Part shown: positions 23,602 through 30,300 of the stretch, one piece after another | Layout of the letters: each line of letters starts with the position of its first letter | How positions within the stretch are numbered: the stretch's first letter is position 1 | NCBI GenBank assembly: GCA_046724395.1 | Contig: JBKOWM010000095.1 | Coordinates: 1-38,156, forward strand | DNA: 38,156 bases | Source of the DNA: DATAEU01 sp046724395 | GTDB taxonomy: Bacteria; Actinomycetota; UBA4738; HRBIN12 | Direction: 5' to 3' | Notes under the pieces: model-generated | Database searches by the model: none | Told to the model about the DNA's origin: nothing | What the model saw: the letters and a program-made list of their open reading frames with translations, nothing else | Translations under genes and position numbers: made by a program

Positions 23602-24473
23602 TCGAGGAGGCGTTCGAGCCGACACCGGCGGCGCCGCTCTCGCGGCTGGCCGGCGCCGCCCGGCGGAATCCGTTGCTGACGACCGGGTTCGCGGTCTCGG
23701 CACTCATCGTCGCCACGGCCGTGCTCGCCCCGTTGATCGCGACAAACCCGCCCGACGCCGTCCATCCCACGCAGACGCTGCTCCCTCCCTCCGGCAACCA
23801 TCTGTTCGGGACGGATCAGCTGGGACGCGACATCTTCTCGCGGGTGATCTACGGGACCCGCGTCTCGCCGCTCATCGCGTTCTTCGTGCTCCTCCTCGCG
23901 TGCCTGGTCGGCATCCCGCTCGGGATCGTCGCCGGCTACTTCGGCGGCGTCGTCGACGACGTCGTCATGCGGATCACCGACGTGTTCCTCGCGTTCCCGG
24001 CGCTTCTGCTCGCTTTGGCCTTCGCGGCGGTGATGCAGCCGTCGGTCGCCAACACGACGATCGCGATCGCAGTCACGTGGTGGCCGTGGTACACGCGCCT
24101 GGTCCGCGGCCAGGCCGCCTCGGTCGCCGGACGTCCGCATGTCGAGTCGGCCAAAGCGCTCGGCGTCCCGCGACGACGCATCCTCTTTCGTCACATCCTG
24201 CCCAACTCGATCACGCCTCTGATCGTGCAGGTGTCGCTGGACGTCTCCGCGGTGATCCTCACAGCGTCGGCGCTGGCGTTCCTCGGCCTCGGTGCTCAGG
24301 ACCCGACGCCCGATTGGGGCCTAATGGTCAGCCAGGGCCAGGCATACTTCACCACGCAGTGGTGGCTCGTCACGTTTCCGGGCGCGGCGATCCTGGTGAC
24401 CGCCGTCGCGTTCAACCTGCTCGGCGACGGCCTTCGCGACGTCCTCGACCCTCGGCGCCTGCCCACGCGATGA
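23598..24473 (+). CDS. DppC-type ABC transporter permease
   Basis: This 291-residue protein has the DppC/OppC pattern: a cytoplasmic start with NPLLTTGFAVSALIVATAVLAPLI, HLFGTDQLGRDIFSRVIYGTRVSPLIAF (about 67-95), and the EAA loop ESAKALGVPRRRILFRHILPNSITPLIVQ. It pairs with the DppB-like permease. The ATG overlaps the preceding stop by four bases and the stop overlaps the ATPase start (ATGA). Confidence 0.94.
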   Translation: MIEEAFEPTPAAPLSRLAGAARRNPLLTTGFAVSALIVATAVLAPLIATNPPDAVHPTQTLLPPSGNHLFGTDQLGRDIFSRVIYGTRVSPLIAFFVLLLACLVGIPLGIVAGYFGGVVDDVVMRITDVFLAFPALLLALAFAAVMQPSVANTTIAIAVTWWPWYTRLVRGQAASVAGRPHVESAKALGVPRRRILFRHILPNSITPLIVQVSLDVSAVILTASALAFLGLGAQDPTPDWGLMVSQGQAYFTTQWWLVTFPGAAILVTAVAFNLLGDGLRDVLDPRRLPTR

Positions 24474-25336
24474 GCGCCGCGTTGAGCACGACCCCACCGT
24501 CGAAGCTCGCGATCCGCGATCTGTCCGTATCGTTCGGCGGACGCGAGGTCGTCCATCTCGACGACCTCGAGCTCTCCGCGGGCGAGATCCTCGGCGTGGC
24601 CGGCGAGAGCGGATCGGGCAAGTCGATGACCGCGCTCGCGGTCCTCGGGCTGGCCCCGACGCTCGGCGCGACTGTGCGGGGGGACATCGAGTTCGACGGC
24701 CGAAACCTCCTCGTCCTCTCCGAGCGCGAGCTTCGCGATGTCCGTGGGCGGCGCATCGCGATGATCTTTCAGAGCCCCGTTGCCTCGTTCAATCCGGTCT
24801 TCCGCGTCGGCGAGGTGTTCGTCCGGGCGCTGGAGCTCCACGGTGCGACCTCGAAGAGAGAGGCGCGCGAGCGCGCGGCCGAGCAGCTTCGAAGCGTCCT
24901 GTTGTCCCCGGATCTTCTCGAGCGCTATCCGCACCAGCTCTCCGGAGGGCAGGCGCAGCGCGTCGCGATCGCGCTCGCGCTCGCGCTCCGCAGCGACCTC
25001 CTTCTCGCGGACGAGCCGACCAGCGCGCTCGACGTGACGGTTCAGGCCGAGATCCTCGAACTCGTTCGCTCGCTCCGCGACGAGCACGGGATGAGTGTCT
25101 TGTTCATCAGTCACGACCTGGCCGTCATCTCGGAGCTGTGTGATCGGATCGTGGTCATGCGCCGCGGCCGGATCGTCGAGCAGGGCCGCGCGGATCTGGT
25201 CCTTCGAGCTCCCGAGCACGAGTACACGAGGGCGCTCGTCGCCGCGGTACCGAAGGTCGGCGGTCTGGGGGGCCGACAGGCGAGCGCGAACGCGCAAGGG
25301 GCACCGCCCGCGGGGGAGCATCACTCCGATGGCTGA
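24470..25336 (+). CDS. DppD-type ABC transporter ATPase, short C-terminus
   Basis: This 288-residue ATPase has Walker A GESGSGKS (45-52), Q-loop FQSPVASFNP, the ABC signature LSGGQAQRV, Walker B LLLADEPTSALD and a switch His (FISHD). DppD proteins usually carry a C-terminal extension of about 40-60 residues that helps bind ligand-linked nucleotides (often Cys-rich); here it is replaced by a Gly/Ala-rich tail (KVGGLGGRQASANAQG), so that part may be lost or reduced. The stop overlaps the next ATG by eight bases. Confidence 0.93.
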   Translation: MSAALSTTPPSKLAIRDLSVSFGGREVVHLDDLELSAGEILGVAGESGSGKSMTALAVLGLAPTLGATVRGDIEFDGRNLLVLSERELRDVRGRRIAMIFQSPVASFNPVFRVGEVFVRALELHGATSKREARERAAEQLRSVLLSPDLLERYPHQLSGGQAQRVAIALALALRSDLLLADEPTSALDVTVQAEILELVRSLRDEHGMSVLFISHDLAVISELCDRIVVMRRGRIVEQGRADLVLRAPEHEYTRALVAAVPKVGGLGGRQASANAQGAPPAGEHHSDG

Positions 25337-26333
25337 TGGCGCGCTGCTCGAGATCGAGGCGCTCGTCGTCACCTTCGGCCCGGTCCGCGCCGTCGACGGC
25401 GTGAGCCTCACTCTGCCGGCCGGTCCGTACGGGCTCGGCCTCGTCGGCGAGAGCGGGTCGGGCAAGACGACACTCGGCCGAGCCGTCCTTCGGTTGGTCC
25501 CCGCCGCGGGCGGATGGATCCGCGTTCGCGGACGCGATATCTCGGGCCTGCGGGGTTCCGACCTGAAGCGATACCGCCGAGCCGTCCAGATCGTCTTCCA
25601 GGATCCGGACTCGACCCTCGATCCACGAATGCGCGTCGGCAGCGCCCTCGCCGAGGCGCTTCGGACTCACCGGGTCGTCCCGCACGCGCGGATCCCTGCG
25701 CGCGTCGACGAGCTGCTCGTCGAGGTCGGCCTCGAACCCGTGCACGCGCGGCGGTTCCCGCACCAACTCTCCGGCGGCCAGCGTCAGCGTGTCGCCATCG
25801 CGCGCGCCATGGCCGTCGAGCCGGCGGTGCTCGTCCTGGACGAGCCGACGAGCGCCCTCGATGTAACAGTGCAGGCACGCGTGCTCGACCTCATCCGCCG
25901 GTTACGGACCAGCCACGCGCTCGCCTACCTACTGGTCTCCCACAATCTCGCCGTCGTCGAGGAGTTGTGCGAGGAAACGGCCGTCATGTACGTCGGTCAG
26001 GTCGTCGAGTGCGGGCCCACTCCGAGGCTGCTCGCGAGGCCGGCGCATCCGTACACGGTCGCACTCCGGTCCGCTGTCCCCGAGATCGACCTCGGAGCAC
26101 GCCGCGAGCGGATCGTCCTGCACGGGTCCCTTCCGGACCCGGCAGCACCGCCGCCTGCGTGTCGGTTCCATACGAGGTGTCCCATCGCGATCGAGGTCTG
26201 TCGGACGCAGACGCCGCCCCTGCGATCCATCGAACCCGGACGCCTGGTGGCCTGTCACCGAGCCGAAGAGGTGCTGCGCGACGGCGTGCCCGCCCTCGCC
26301 GTAGCCGGCCAGGATGAGCTTCCACACGTCTAA
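25329..26333 (+). CDS. DppF-type ABC transporter ATPase with Cys-bearing C-terminus
   Basis: This 334-residue ATPase has Walker A GESGSGKT (40-47), FQDPDSTLDPRM, LSGGQRQRVAIARAM, VLVLDEPTSALD and the switch His (VSHN). The C-terminal oligopeptide-type region is complete and Cys-rich: ACRFHTRCPIAIEVC, then ACHRAEE. In the Opp/Dpp family such cysteines can hold an iron-sulfur cluster. It is the last gene of the nine-gene operon and its TAA overlaps the convergent EndoV-like gene by four bases. Confidence 0.94.
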   Translation: MADGALLEIEALVVTFGPVRAVDGVSLTLPAGPYGLGLVGESGSGKTTLGRAVLRLVPAAGGWIRVRGRDISGLRGSDLKRYRRAVQIVFQDPDSTLDPRMRVGSALAEALRTHRVVPHARIPARVDELLVEVGLEPVHARRFPHQLSGGQRQRVAIARAMAVEPAVLVLDEPTSALDVTVQARVLDLIRRLRTSHALAYLLVSHNLAVVEELCEETAVMYVGQVVECGPTPRLLARPAHPYTVALRSAVPEIDLGARRERIVLHGSLPDPAAPPPACRFHTRCPIAIEVCRTQTPPLRSIEPGRLVACHRAEEVLRDGVPALAVAGQDELPHV

Positions 26334-27001
26334 CGCGCCCGCCCCAGACGCGCCGAGCGGCGCGCTCGACGGAGCGGCTCCGGGGTCCGCGCCGACCCGA
26401 TGCTTCGGCGCACGAACGTCAACGCCGTTTCGAGACTCGTTTGCCACGCGGGATGGACCACGATCGACCTCGAACCCGCCTGCGTCCGCAGCCAGGCGCC
26501 GACGACGACGCCCTCGAGCCGGAGCTCTGATACGGCCCACCGCTCCGTACCGGGTTCCAATCCAGATGCGAGCAGCGGCCGGTTCGTGACGCCGATCGTC
26601 GGGACATCGAGCACCGCTCCCAGATGCAGCGCGAGTCCCGCGCGCAGGGGATGGTCTCGGCCGGTCGCGTTCACCAGGAGAACGTCCGGCGGCTCGTCGA
26701 GCGCCGCCACGGCGGTCTCCAGCAGAGGTCCCTCCCGCATCGCGAGCGAGCCAGCCACGTAGCCCGCACCGGTGACGCCACGCGCGACGGCGTCCTCGGT
26801 GCGCTCGCCGACCACCGCGGCGGCCGCCCAGGCCGGTTCGCCGGGACGGTCGCCCGACGATCCTCTCGGAGCCGTGAACCACACCCCACCGATGGCCAAA
26901 GGCCCCGTGGGCGGTCTCCACGGAAGCGGCGTCATCGCGGAGAGGGAGCGCTGTGTCGCGATGAGCTCATCGAGCGTCGTCGGCCATCCGACCATCGTCA
27001 T
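26330..27001 (-). CDS. endonuclease V homologue lacking catalytic residues
   Basis: This 223-residue protein aligns over its length with endonuclease V (deoxyinosine 3' endonuclease): an N-terminal helix, REGPLLETAV, DVLLVNATGRDHPLRAGLALHLG, VPTIGV, an RT motif and RTPEP near the end. The metal-binding triad Asp/Glu/Asp of active EndoV is broken: the first Asp (V-D in the first strand) is Trp41, Glu90 remains, and the Asp of the D-G-x-G motif is Asn111. The Lys of IGVAK is Asn140 and the late His (SPGH) is Trp186. His117 (HPR-like) is kept. It should not cut DNA by the normal mechanism; it may bind DNA, RNA or a small molecule. It ends overlapping DppF and is 37 bases after the Memo gene. Confidence 0.85.
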   Translation of the reverse strand: MTMVGWPTTLDELIATQRSLSAMTPLPWRPPTGPLAIGGVWFTAPRGSSGDRPGEPAWAAAAVVGERTEDAVARGVTGAGYVAGSLAMREGPLLETAVAALDEPPDVLLVNATGRDHPLRAGLALHLGAVLDVPTIGVTNRPLLASGLEPGTERWAVSELRLEGVVVGAWLRTQAGSRSIVVHPAWQTSLETALTFVRRSIGSARTPEPLRRARRSARLGRAR

Positions 27002-27038
27002 CCGCGTTCTGCGCCGGTCGCTCTGCGGGCTTACGGCG

Positions 27039-27815
27039 TCAGCCGATCGCGAATGCGCCGTAGCCGACCACCCTGCGAGGATCACCGCCCGTCTCCGCCG
27101 AGGTCCGGACGTCGAGCACCCGGACGGGCAGACCGCACCGGCGTGCGAACGCCGCGATCCCGCGAAGCGCGTGAACTCCGCACGCGGCGCCGTCGGCGAT
27201 CGCGCCCGGGTCACGTGCGACGACGGCTTCGGCCGTCCGTTGATCGACGCGCTCCGCGCTGGTGCGATCGAGGTAGTGGCTGAGGTCGGTCGAGACGACG
27301 ACGAGATCCGCCAGGACGCTCACCGTTGCGACGGCGTCGGCGACCTCGTCCGACGACATGGATCCGATCGCGAGGGGCAGAATCGTGACCTCGCCGAATA
27401 TACGGGCCAGGAACGGCAGCTGAACCTCTAGCGAGTGCTCCCGCGCATGCGGACGATCGTCGAGCCAGACGCCCGCCTCGACGGCTGCCGACCGCAGATC
27501 ATCGTCGATCGCCACGGCGCCGAGCGGCAACTCCCAGACGTCGTCGGCCGGCGCGGCTATCCCGCGCACCGACACGAAATGTGCGGGGCCGAGCAACACG
27601 ACACGTGCACGTGGCCGCTCGTGGAGCAACGCAAAGGCCGATGCGGCGACCGGGCCCGAGTAGCCGTACCCGGCGTGCGGCACGACCAGCGCGTCCGGGC
27701 CGGCGCCCGGCGCGACCCCGACCCGCGCCTTGACGAGCATGTCGTCGATCGTTCGGGCGAGTTCGACCGGGTCGGCGGGATAGAACGATCCCGCGGCCGC
27801 GGCGGACCGCGTCAC
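27039..27815 (-). CDS. amrB: AmmeMemoRadiSam system protein B (Memo-like)
   Basis: This 258-residue protein carries the Memo family pattern: SAAAAGSFYPADP near the start, VVPHAGYGYSG (His47), LLGPAHFV (His79), REHSLEVQLPFL (His127), STDLSHY (His180) and ADGAACGVHAL (Cys212). These His/Cys residues line the metal or active-site pocket in Memo proteins. The family works with the radical SAM protein encoded immediately upstream; the two genes overlap by four bases (GTGA). The start is the GTG at 27813-27815. No AMMECR1 (third component) is present next door; an EndoV-like gene follows instead. Confidence 0.92.
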   Translation of the reverse strand: MTRSAAAAGSFYPADPVELARTIDDMLVKARVGVAPGAGPDALVVPHAGYGYSGPVAASAFALLHERPRARVVLLGPAHFVSVRGIAAPADDVWELPLGAVAIDDDLRSAAVEAGVWLDDRPHAREHSLEVQLPFLARIFGEVTILPLAIGSMSSDEVADAVATVSVLADLVVVSTDLSHYLDRTSAERVDQRTAEAVVARDPGAIADGAACGVHALRGIAAFARRCGLPVRVLDVRTSAETGGDPRRVVGYGAFAIG

Positions 27816-28915
27816 GCAGCGCCGAGCCGCACCGGGCGTCTCCGCGCCCCCCAGCGGCCTGGTGTCGCTTCGAACACGCCGGGACACCGTTCGCCGCACG
27901 TCGCGCACGTACCGTCGGCCGTGATGTTCCACGTGCCGAGCTCGTACCAGTCGCGAGAGATCAAGACGTGCCCGCACGCGTGGCAGTACGTGCTCTGACC
28001 GTCTCGATCGTGCACGTTTCCCGTGTACGCGTACCGGACGCCGTTTCCAGTCGCGATCGCGCGGGCGCGAGAGAGCGTCCCCGCCGGCGTCGCGGGTCGG
28101 TCTCGCATCTTCCAGTCGGGGTGAAATGCAGTGAAGTGCATCGGCACGTCCGCGCCGAGTCGCTCGACGACCCACCTCGTCATCGCGTCGATCTCCGCAT
28201 CCGAGTCGTTCGCGTCGGGGATCAGCAGGTTCGTGATCTCGAACCACACCGACGTTTCGTGCTTTAGGTGCTCGAGCGTGTCGAGCACCGGCCGGAGGCT
28301 GCCGGCGCATATCCGGTGGTAGAAGTCCTCGGTGAACCCCTTCAGGTCCACGTTCGCCGCATCCATGTGAGCGAACAGCTCGCGGCGCGCCGAGTGGTTC
28401 GCGTATCCCGCCGTCACCGCGACCGCGTTGATCCCTCGTTCTCGGCACGCGTCGGCGACGTCGGTCGCGTACTCGAAGAAGATGACCGGATCGTTATAGG
28501 TGAAGGCGACGCTCCGGCACCCGAGGCGCACGGCCGCATCCGCGATCGCGCTGGGGGACGCCTCGTCGGCCAACGTGTCGATCTCGCGTGACTTCGAGAT
28601 GTCCCAGTTCTGGCAGAAGCGACAGGCGAGGTTGCACCCCGCCGTGCCGAACGACAGAACCGACGTCCCCGGCAGGAAATGGTTGAGGGGCTTCTTCTCG
28701 ATCGGGTCGACACAGAACCCGCTCGAGCGGCCGTACGTGGTGAGGACGATTTCGTCACCCTCGCGCGCCCGGACGAAGCACAGGCCGCGCTGACCTTCGC
28801 GCAGCGCGCAGCCACGGGGGCACACGTCGCAGCGAACCCGGCCGTCCGGGAGTCGCGTGTGGAAGGCTGTCGCCGTCACGGCTCCATGTTCGCGCGCCCG
28901 GCGCCGCGCCGCCAC
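27812..28915 (-). CDS. amrS: AmmeMemoRadiSam system radical SAM enzyme
   Basis: This 367-residue protein is a radical SAM enzyme: the cluster motif C-x3-C-x2-C is Cys94, Cys98 and Cys101 in GCNLACRFCQNW. It also has an N-terminal Cys cluster (CDVCPRGC and GLCFVRAREGDE) and a C-terminal zinc-ribbon-like region (CHACGHVL, CATCGERCPGVF), as in the AmmeMemoRadiSam family. It generates a 5'-deoxyadenosyl radical to modify a still undefined substrate with the Memo partner. The start is given as the GTG at 28915; a GTG at 28882 (VTATAF) also fits and is closer to the conserved part. Confidence 0.92.
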   Translation of the reverse strand: MAARRRAREHGAVTATAFHTRLPDGRVRCDVCPRGCALREGQRGLCFVRAREGDEIVLTTYGRSSGFCVDPIEKKPLNHFLPGTSVLSFGTAGCNLACRFCQNWDISKSREIDTLADEASPSAIADAAVRLGCRSVAFTYNDPVIFFEYATDVADACRERGINAVAVTAGYANHSARRELFAHMDAANVDLKGFTEDFYHRICAGSLRPVLDTLEHLKHETSVWFEITNLLIPDANDSDAEIDAMTRWVVERLGADVPMHFTAFHPDWKMRDRPATPAGTLSRARAIATGNGVRYAYTGNVHDRDGQSTYCHACGHVLISRDWYELGTWNITADGTCATCGERCPGVFEATPGRWGARRRPVRLGAA

Positions 28916-29226
28916 TTCGTTTTTCCGGCGAAGTCGCGCATGCGGAGACCACCTTTGGGCCGAGAAACGTGGTCTCCGCGAGGGTCACGCCGGACGCGGG
29001 CCCCTCGCCCGGATCGCCCACACAGCCTCCGTCCAGCGGCTGCTAGCGAGTGCTAGGCGAGACCTCGAGCCGGGCGGCCCGACCGCTCCGGCTTTCCGAA
29101 GCGGCCCTGTCGCCCGTTTCGCATCCGCGCCGCGATTGTCCGTAGGCGGCTCAAGCGAGTCGAGACGGACTTTGGTCCTAACCCCGATCGGGTGACGGCA
29201 TGCTGCCGTTCGATGGCTCGTACGGC
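28916..29226. other. intergenic region, with a perfect 11-bp inverted repeat and a small hairpin
   Basis: No protein gene fits here. It holds an 11-bp inverted repeat (28942-28979, described separately), a 10-bp palindrome CCCGATCGGG at 29183-29192, and a short perfect hairpin ACGGCA-TGC-TGCCGT (29195-29209) 18 bases after the stop of the metallothionein-like gene. The region separates two minus-strand genes and probably has the promoter of the AmmeMemoRadiSam operon. Confidence 0.5.
28942..28979. repeat. 11-bp perfect inverted repeat upstream of the radical SAM gene
   Basis: GCGGAGACCAC (28942-28952) and GTGGTCTCCGC (28969-28979) are exact complements around 16 bases. The pair sits 27-64 bases upstream of the radical SAM start, on the promoter or leader side. 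No T-run follows on either strand, so it is more likely an operator or a structured leader than a terminator. Confidence 0.75.
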
Positions 29227-29414
29227 TCAGGTCATCCCGGCCATCGTGCACTCCGGGTGACCGCATTCGCAGACGTGCTCCTCGTGCGACGCGTCGCTCG
29301 CATGGTCTCGGCAGTATTCTCCGCAGAACGGTTGGTCCGGCCCGACCTGCTCGTCCCACCCGACCCGCTCGTCCCGCCCGACCGGCATCCGCACCCCATG
29401 TGCTGGCAGTTCAT
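29227..29414 (-). pseudogene. metallothionein-like Cys/His protein gene, frameshifted
   Basis: An ATG at 29412-29414, five bases after GGGAGG, starts MNCQHMGCGCR, the usual opening of small Cys/His metal-binding proteins. In that frame the next 49 codons are meaningless Ser/Arg sequence. In the neighbouring frame the expected rest of such a protein follows: PFCGEYCRDHASDASHEEH, then VCECGHPEC, ending at 29227. Joining the two halves needs a one-base shift near CGG TCG GGC (about 29380), where an 18-base unit is repeated three times. The gene is either inactivated, a sequencing error, or uses programmed frameshifting. Intact, it would bind zinc or another soft metal through six or more cysteines and histidines. 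Confidence 0.6.
29332..29385. repeat. three imperfect tandem 18-bp units in the metallothionein-like gene
   Basis: On the minus strand the units read GGTCGGGCGGGACGAGCG, GGTCGGGTGGGACGAGCA and GGTCGGGCCGGACCAACC, coding VGRDER, VGWDEQ, VGPDQP in the frame that carries the C-terminal Cys motifs. The GC-rich repeats are slippage-prone and lie beside the frame break. Boundaries are approximate by a base or two. Confidence 0.65.
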
Positions 29415-29513
29415 CTCGACCTCCCATGCGAGCGTTCCGGCTCGCCGAAGGAGAATCGTCCCCGTTTGAGGCGCGTTCCATGTACGGTTTCGAAAGCCGC
29501 GACCGGGCTTCGA

Positions 29514-29750
29514 CTAGTCGTCAGGATCACGCACGAACCGGGCTCCCGTGTCCGCGCTGACGCGCTCGAGCGTCGATCGGACGAGCGTCTCGACATCGTC
29601 GTACGCGCCGCCCGCCCGCAGCTCGCGAAAGCGCTCGTCGAGGCGCTCGCGAACCGCATCATCGCTCAGTCTGTCGACGTCGAACCGGCCGTCCTCGAAG
29701 AAGATCGATCCCAGCCGATCACCCTCGTCGCTCAGGACGTTGAACCTCAC
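29514..29750 (-). CDS. small acidic hypothetical protein
   Basis: This 78-residue product begins at a GTG (MRFNVLSDEGDRLGSIFFEDGRF) and continues with an amphipathic, acidic helical segment (DVDRLSDDAVRERLDERFRELRAGG) and a short tail ending RFVRDPDD. It looks like a genuine folded protein of a kind often annotated as hypothetical; no named family recognised. The sequence before the start (GCAATGGGGGTCTCCTC) provides a GGGGG at suitable distance. It is monocistronic and divergent from the VOC gene. Confidence 0.55.
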   Translation of the reverse strand: MRFNVLSDEGDRLGSIFFEDGRFDVDRLSDDAVRERLDERFRELRAGGAYDDVETLVRSTLERVSADTGARFVRDPDD

Positions 29751-29837
29751 GAGGAGACCCCCATTGCGCCCGGGCTCTAGGATAGGACGTCATGAGGCCG
29801 CTCGATAGTCGGGCGGACGCAGTCGAGGGGAGGAGCG

Positions 29838-30245
29838 ATGGCGACGAGGCTCAATCCATATCTCAACTTCCGCGACAACACGCGCGAGGCGATGCAGTTC
29901 TATCAGAGCGTCTTCGGCGGCGATCTGAGGATGATGACGTTCAAGGACTACAACGCGTCGAGCGATCCGAGTGAGGACGACAAGATCATGCACGCAGAGC
30001 TCGACGCGGGCACGGTCGTCTTCATGGCCGCCGACACACCGAACCAGATGGAGCACAGGCCGGGCTCCAACTTCAGCATGTCGCTGAGCGGAGAGGACGA
30101 AGAAGAGCTCACCGGCTACTACCAGAAGCTCTCCGACGGCGGCACGGTGACAATGAAGCTCGACAAGGCGGCGTGGGGCGACATCTTCGGGATGCTGACC
30201 GACCGCTTCGGCGTCTCCTGGCTCGTCAACATCTCCAAGAGCTGA
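29838..30245 (+). CDS. VOC-superfamily (PhnB/glyoxalase-like) protein
   Basis: This 135-residue protein begins LNPYLNFRDNTREAMQFYQSVFGGDLRMMTF, typical of PhnB-like VOC domains (NFxGNxxEAxxFYxxxFG), followed by HAELDAGTVVFMAADT and a C-terminal WGDIFGMLTDRFGVSWLVNI. These proteins pair beta-alpha-beta-beta-beta units to hold a metal or a small ligand; many have no known substrate. The ATG at 29838 has GGGGAGGAG just before it. Fifty-five bases after its stop, the DHFR-like/cyclase fusion starts in the same direction. Confidence 0.92.
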   Translation: MATRLNPYLNFRDNTREAMQFYQSVFGGDLRMMTFKDYNASSDPSEDDKIMHAELDAGTVVFMAADTPNQMEHRPGSNFSMSLSGEDEEELTGYYQKLSDGGTVTMKLDKAAWGDIFGMLTDRFGVSWLVNISKS

Positions 30246-30300
30246 GCGGTCCGCCTTTGCCGGGACCCTCGGACGGCCGAGGGGGCCTCCGATCCGGCGG

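Noticed and set aside
28942..28979. Single CRISPR-like or transposon-end inverted repeat
   Set aside because: Only one copy, no spacers, no transposase and no target duplication; treated as a regulatory inverted repeat.
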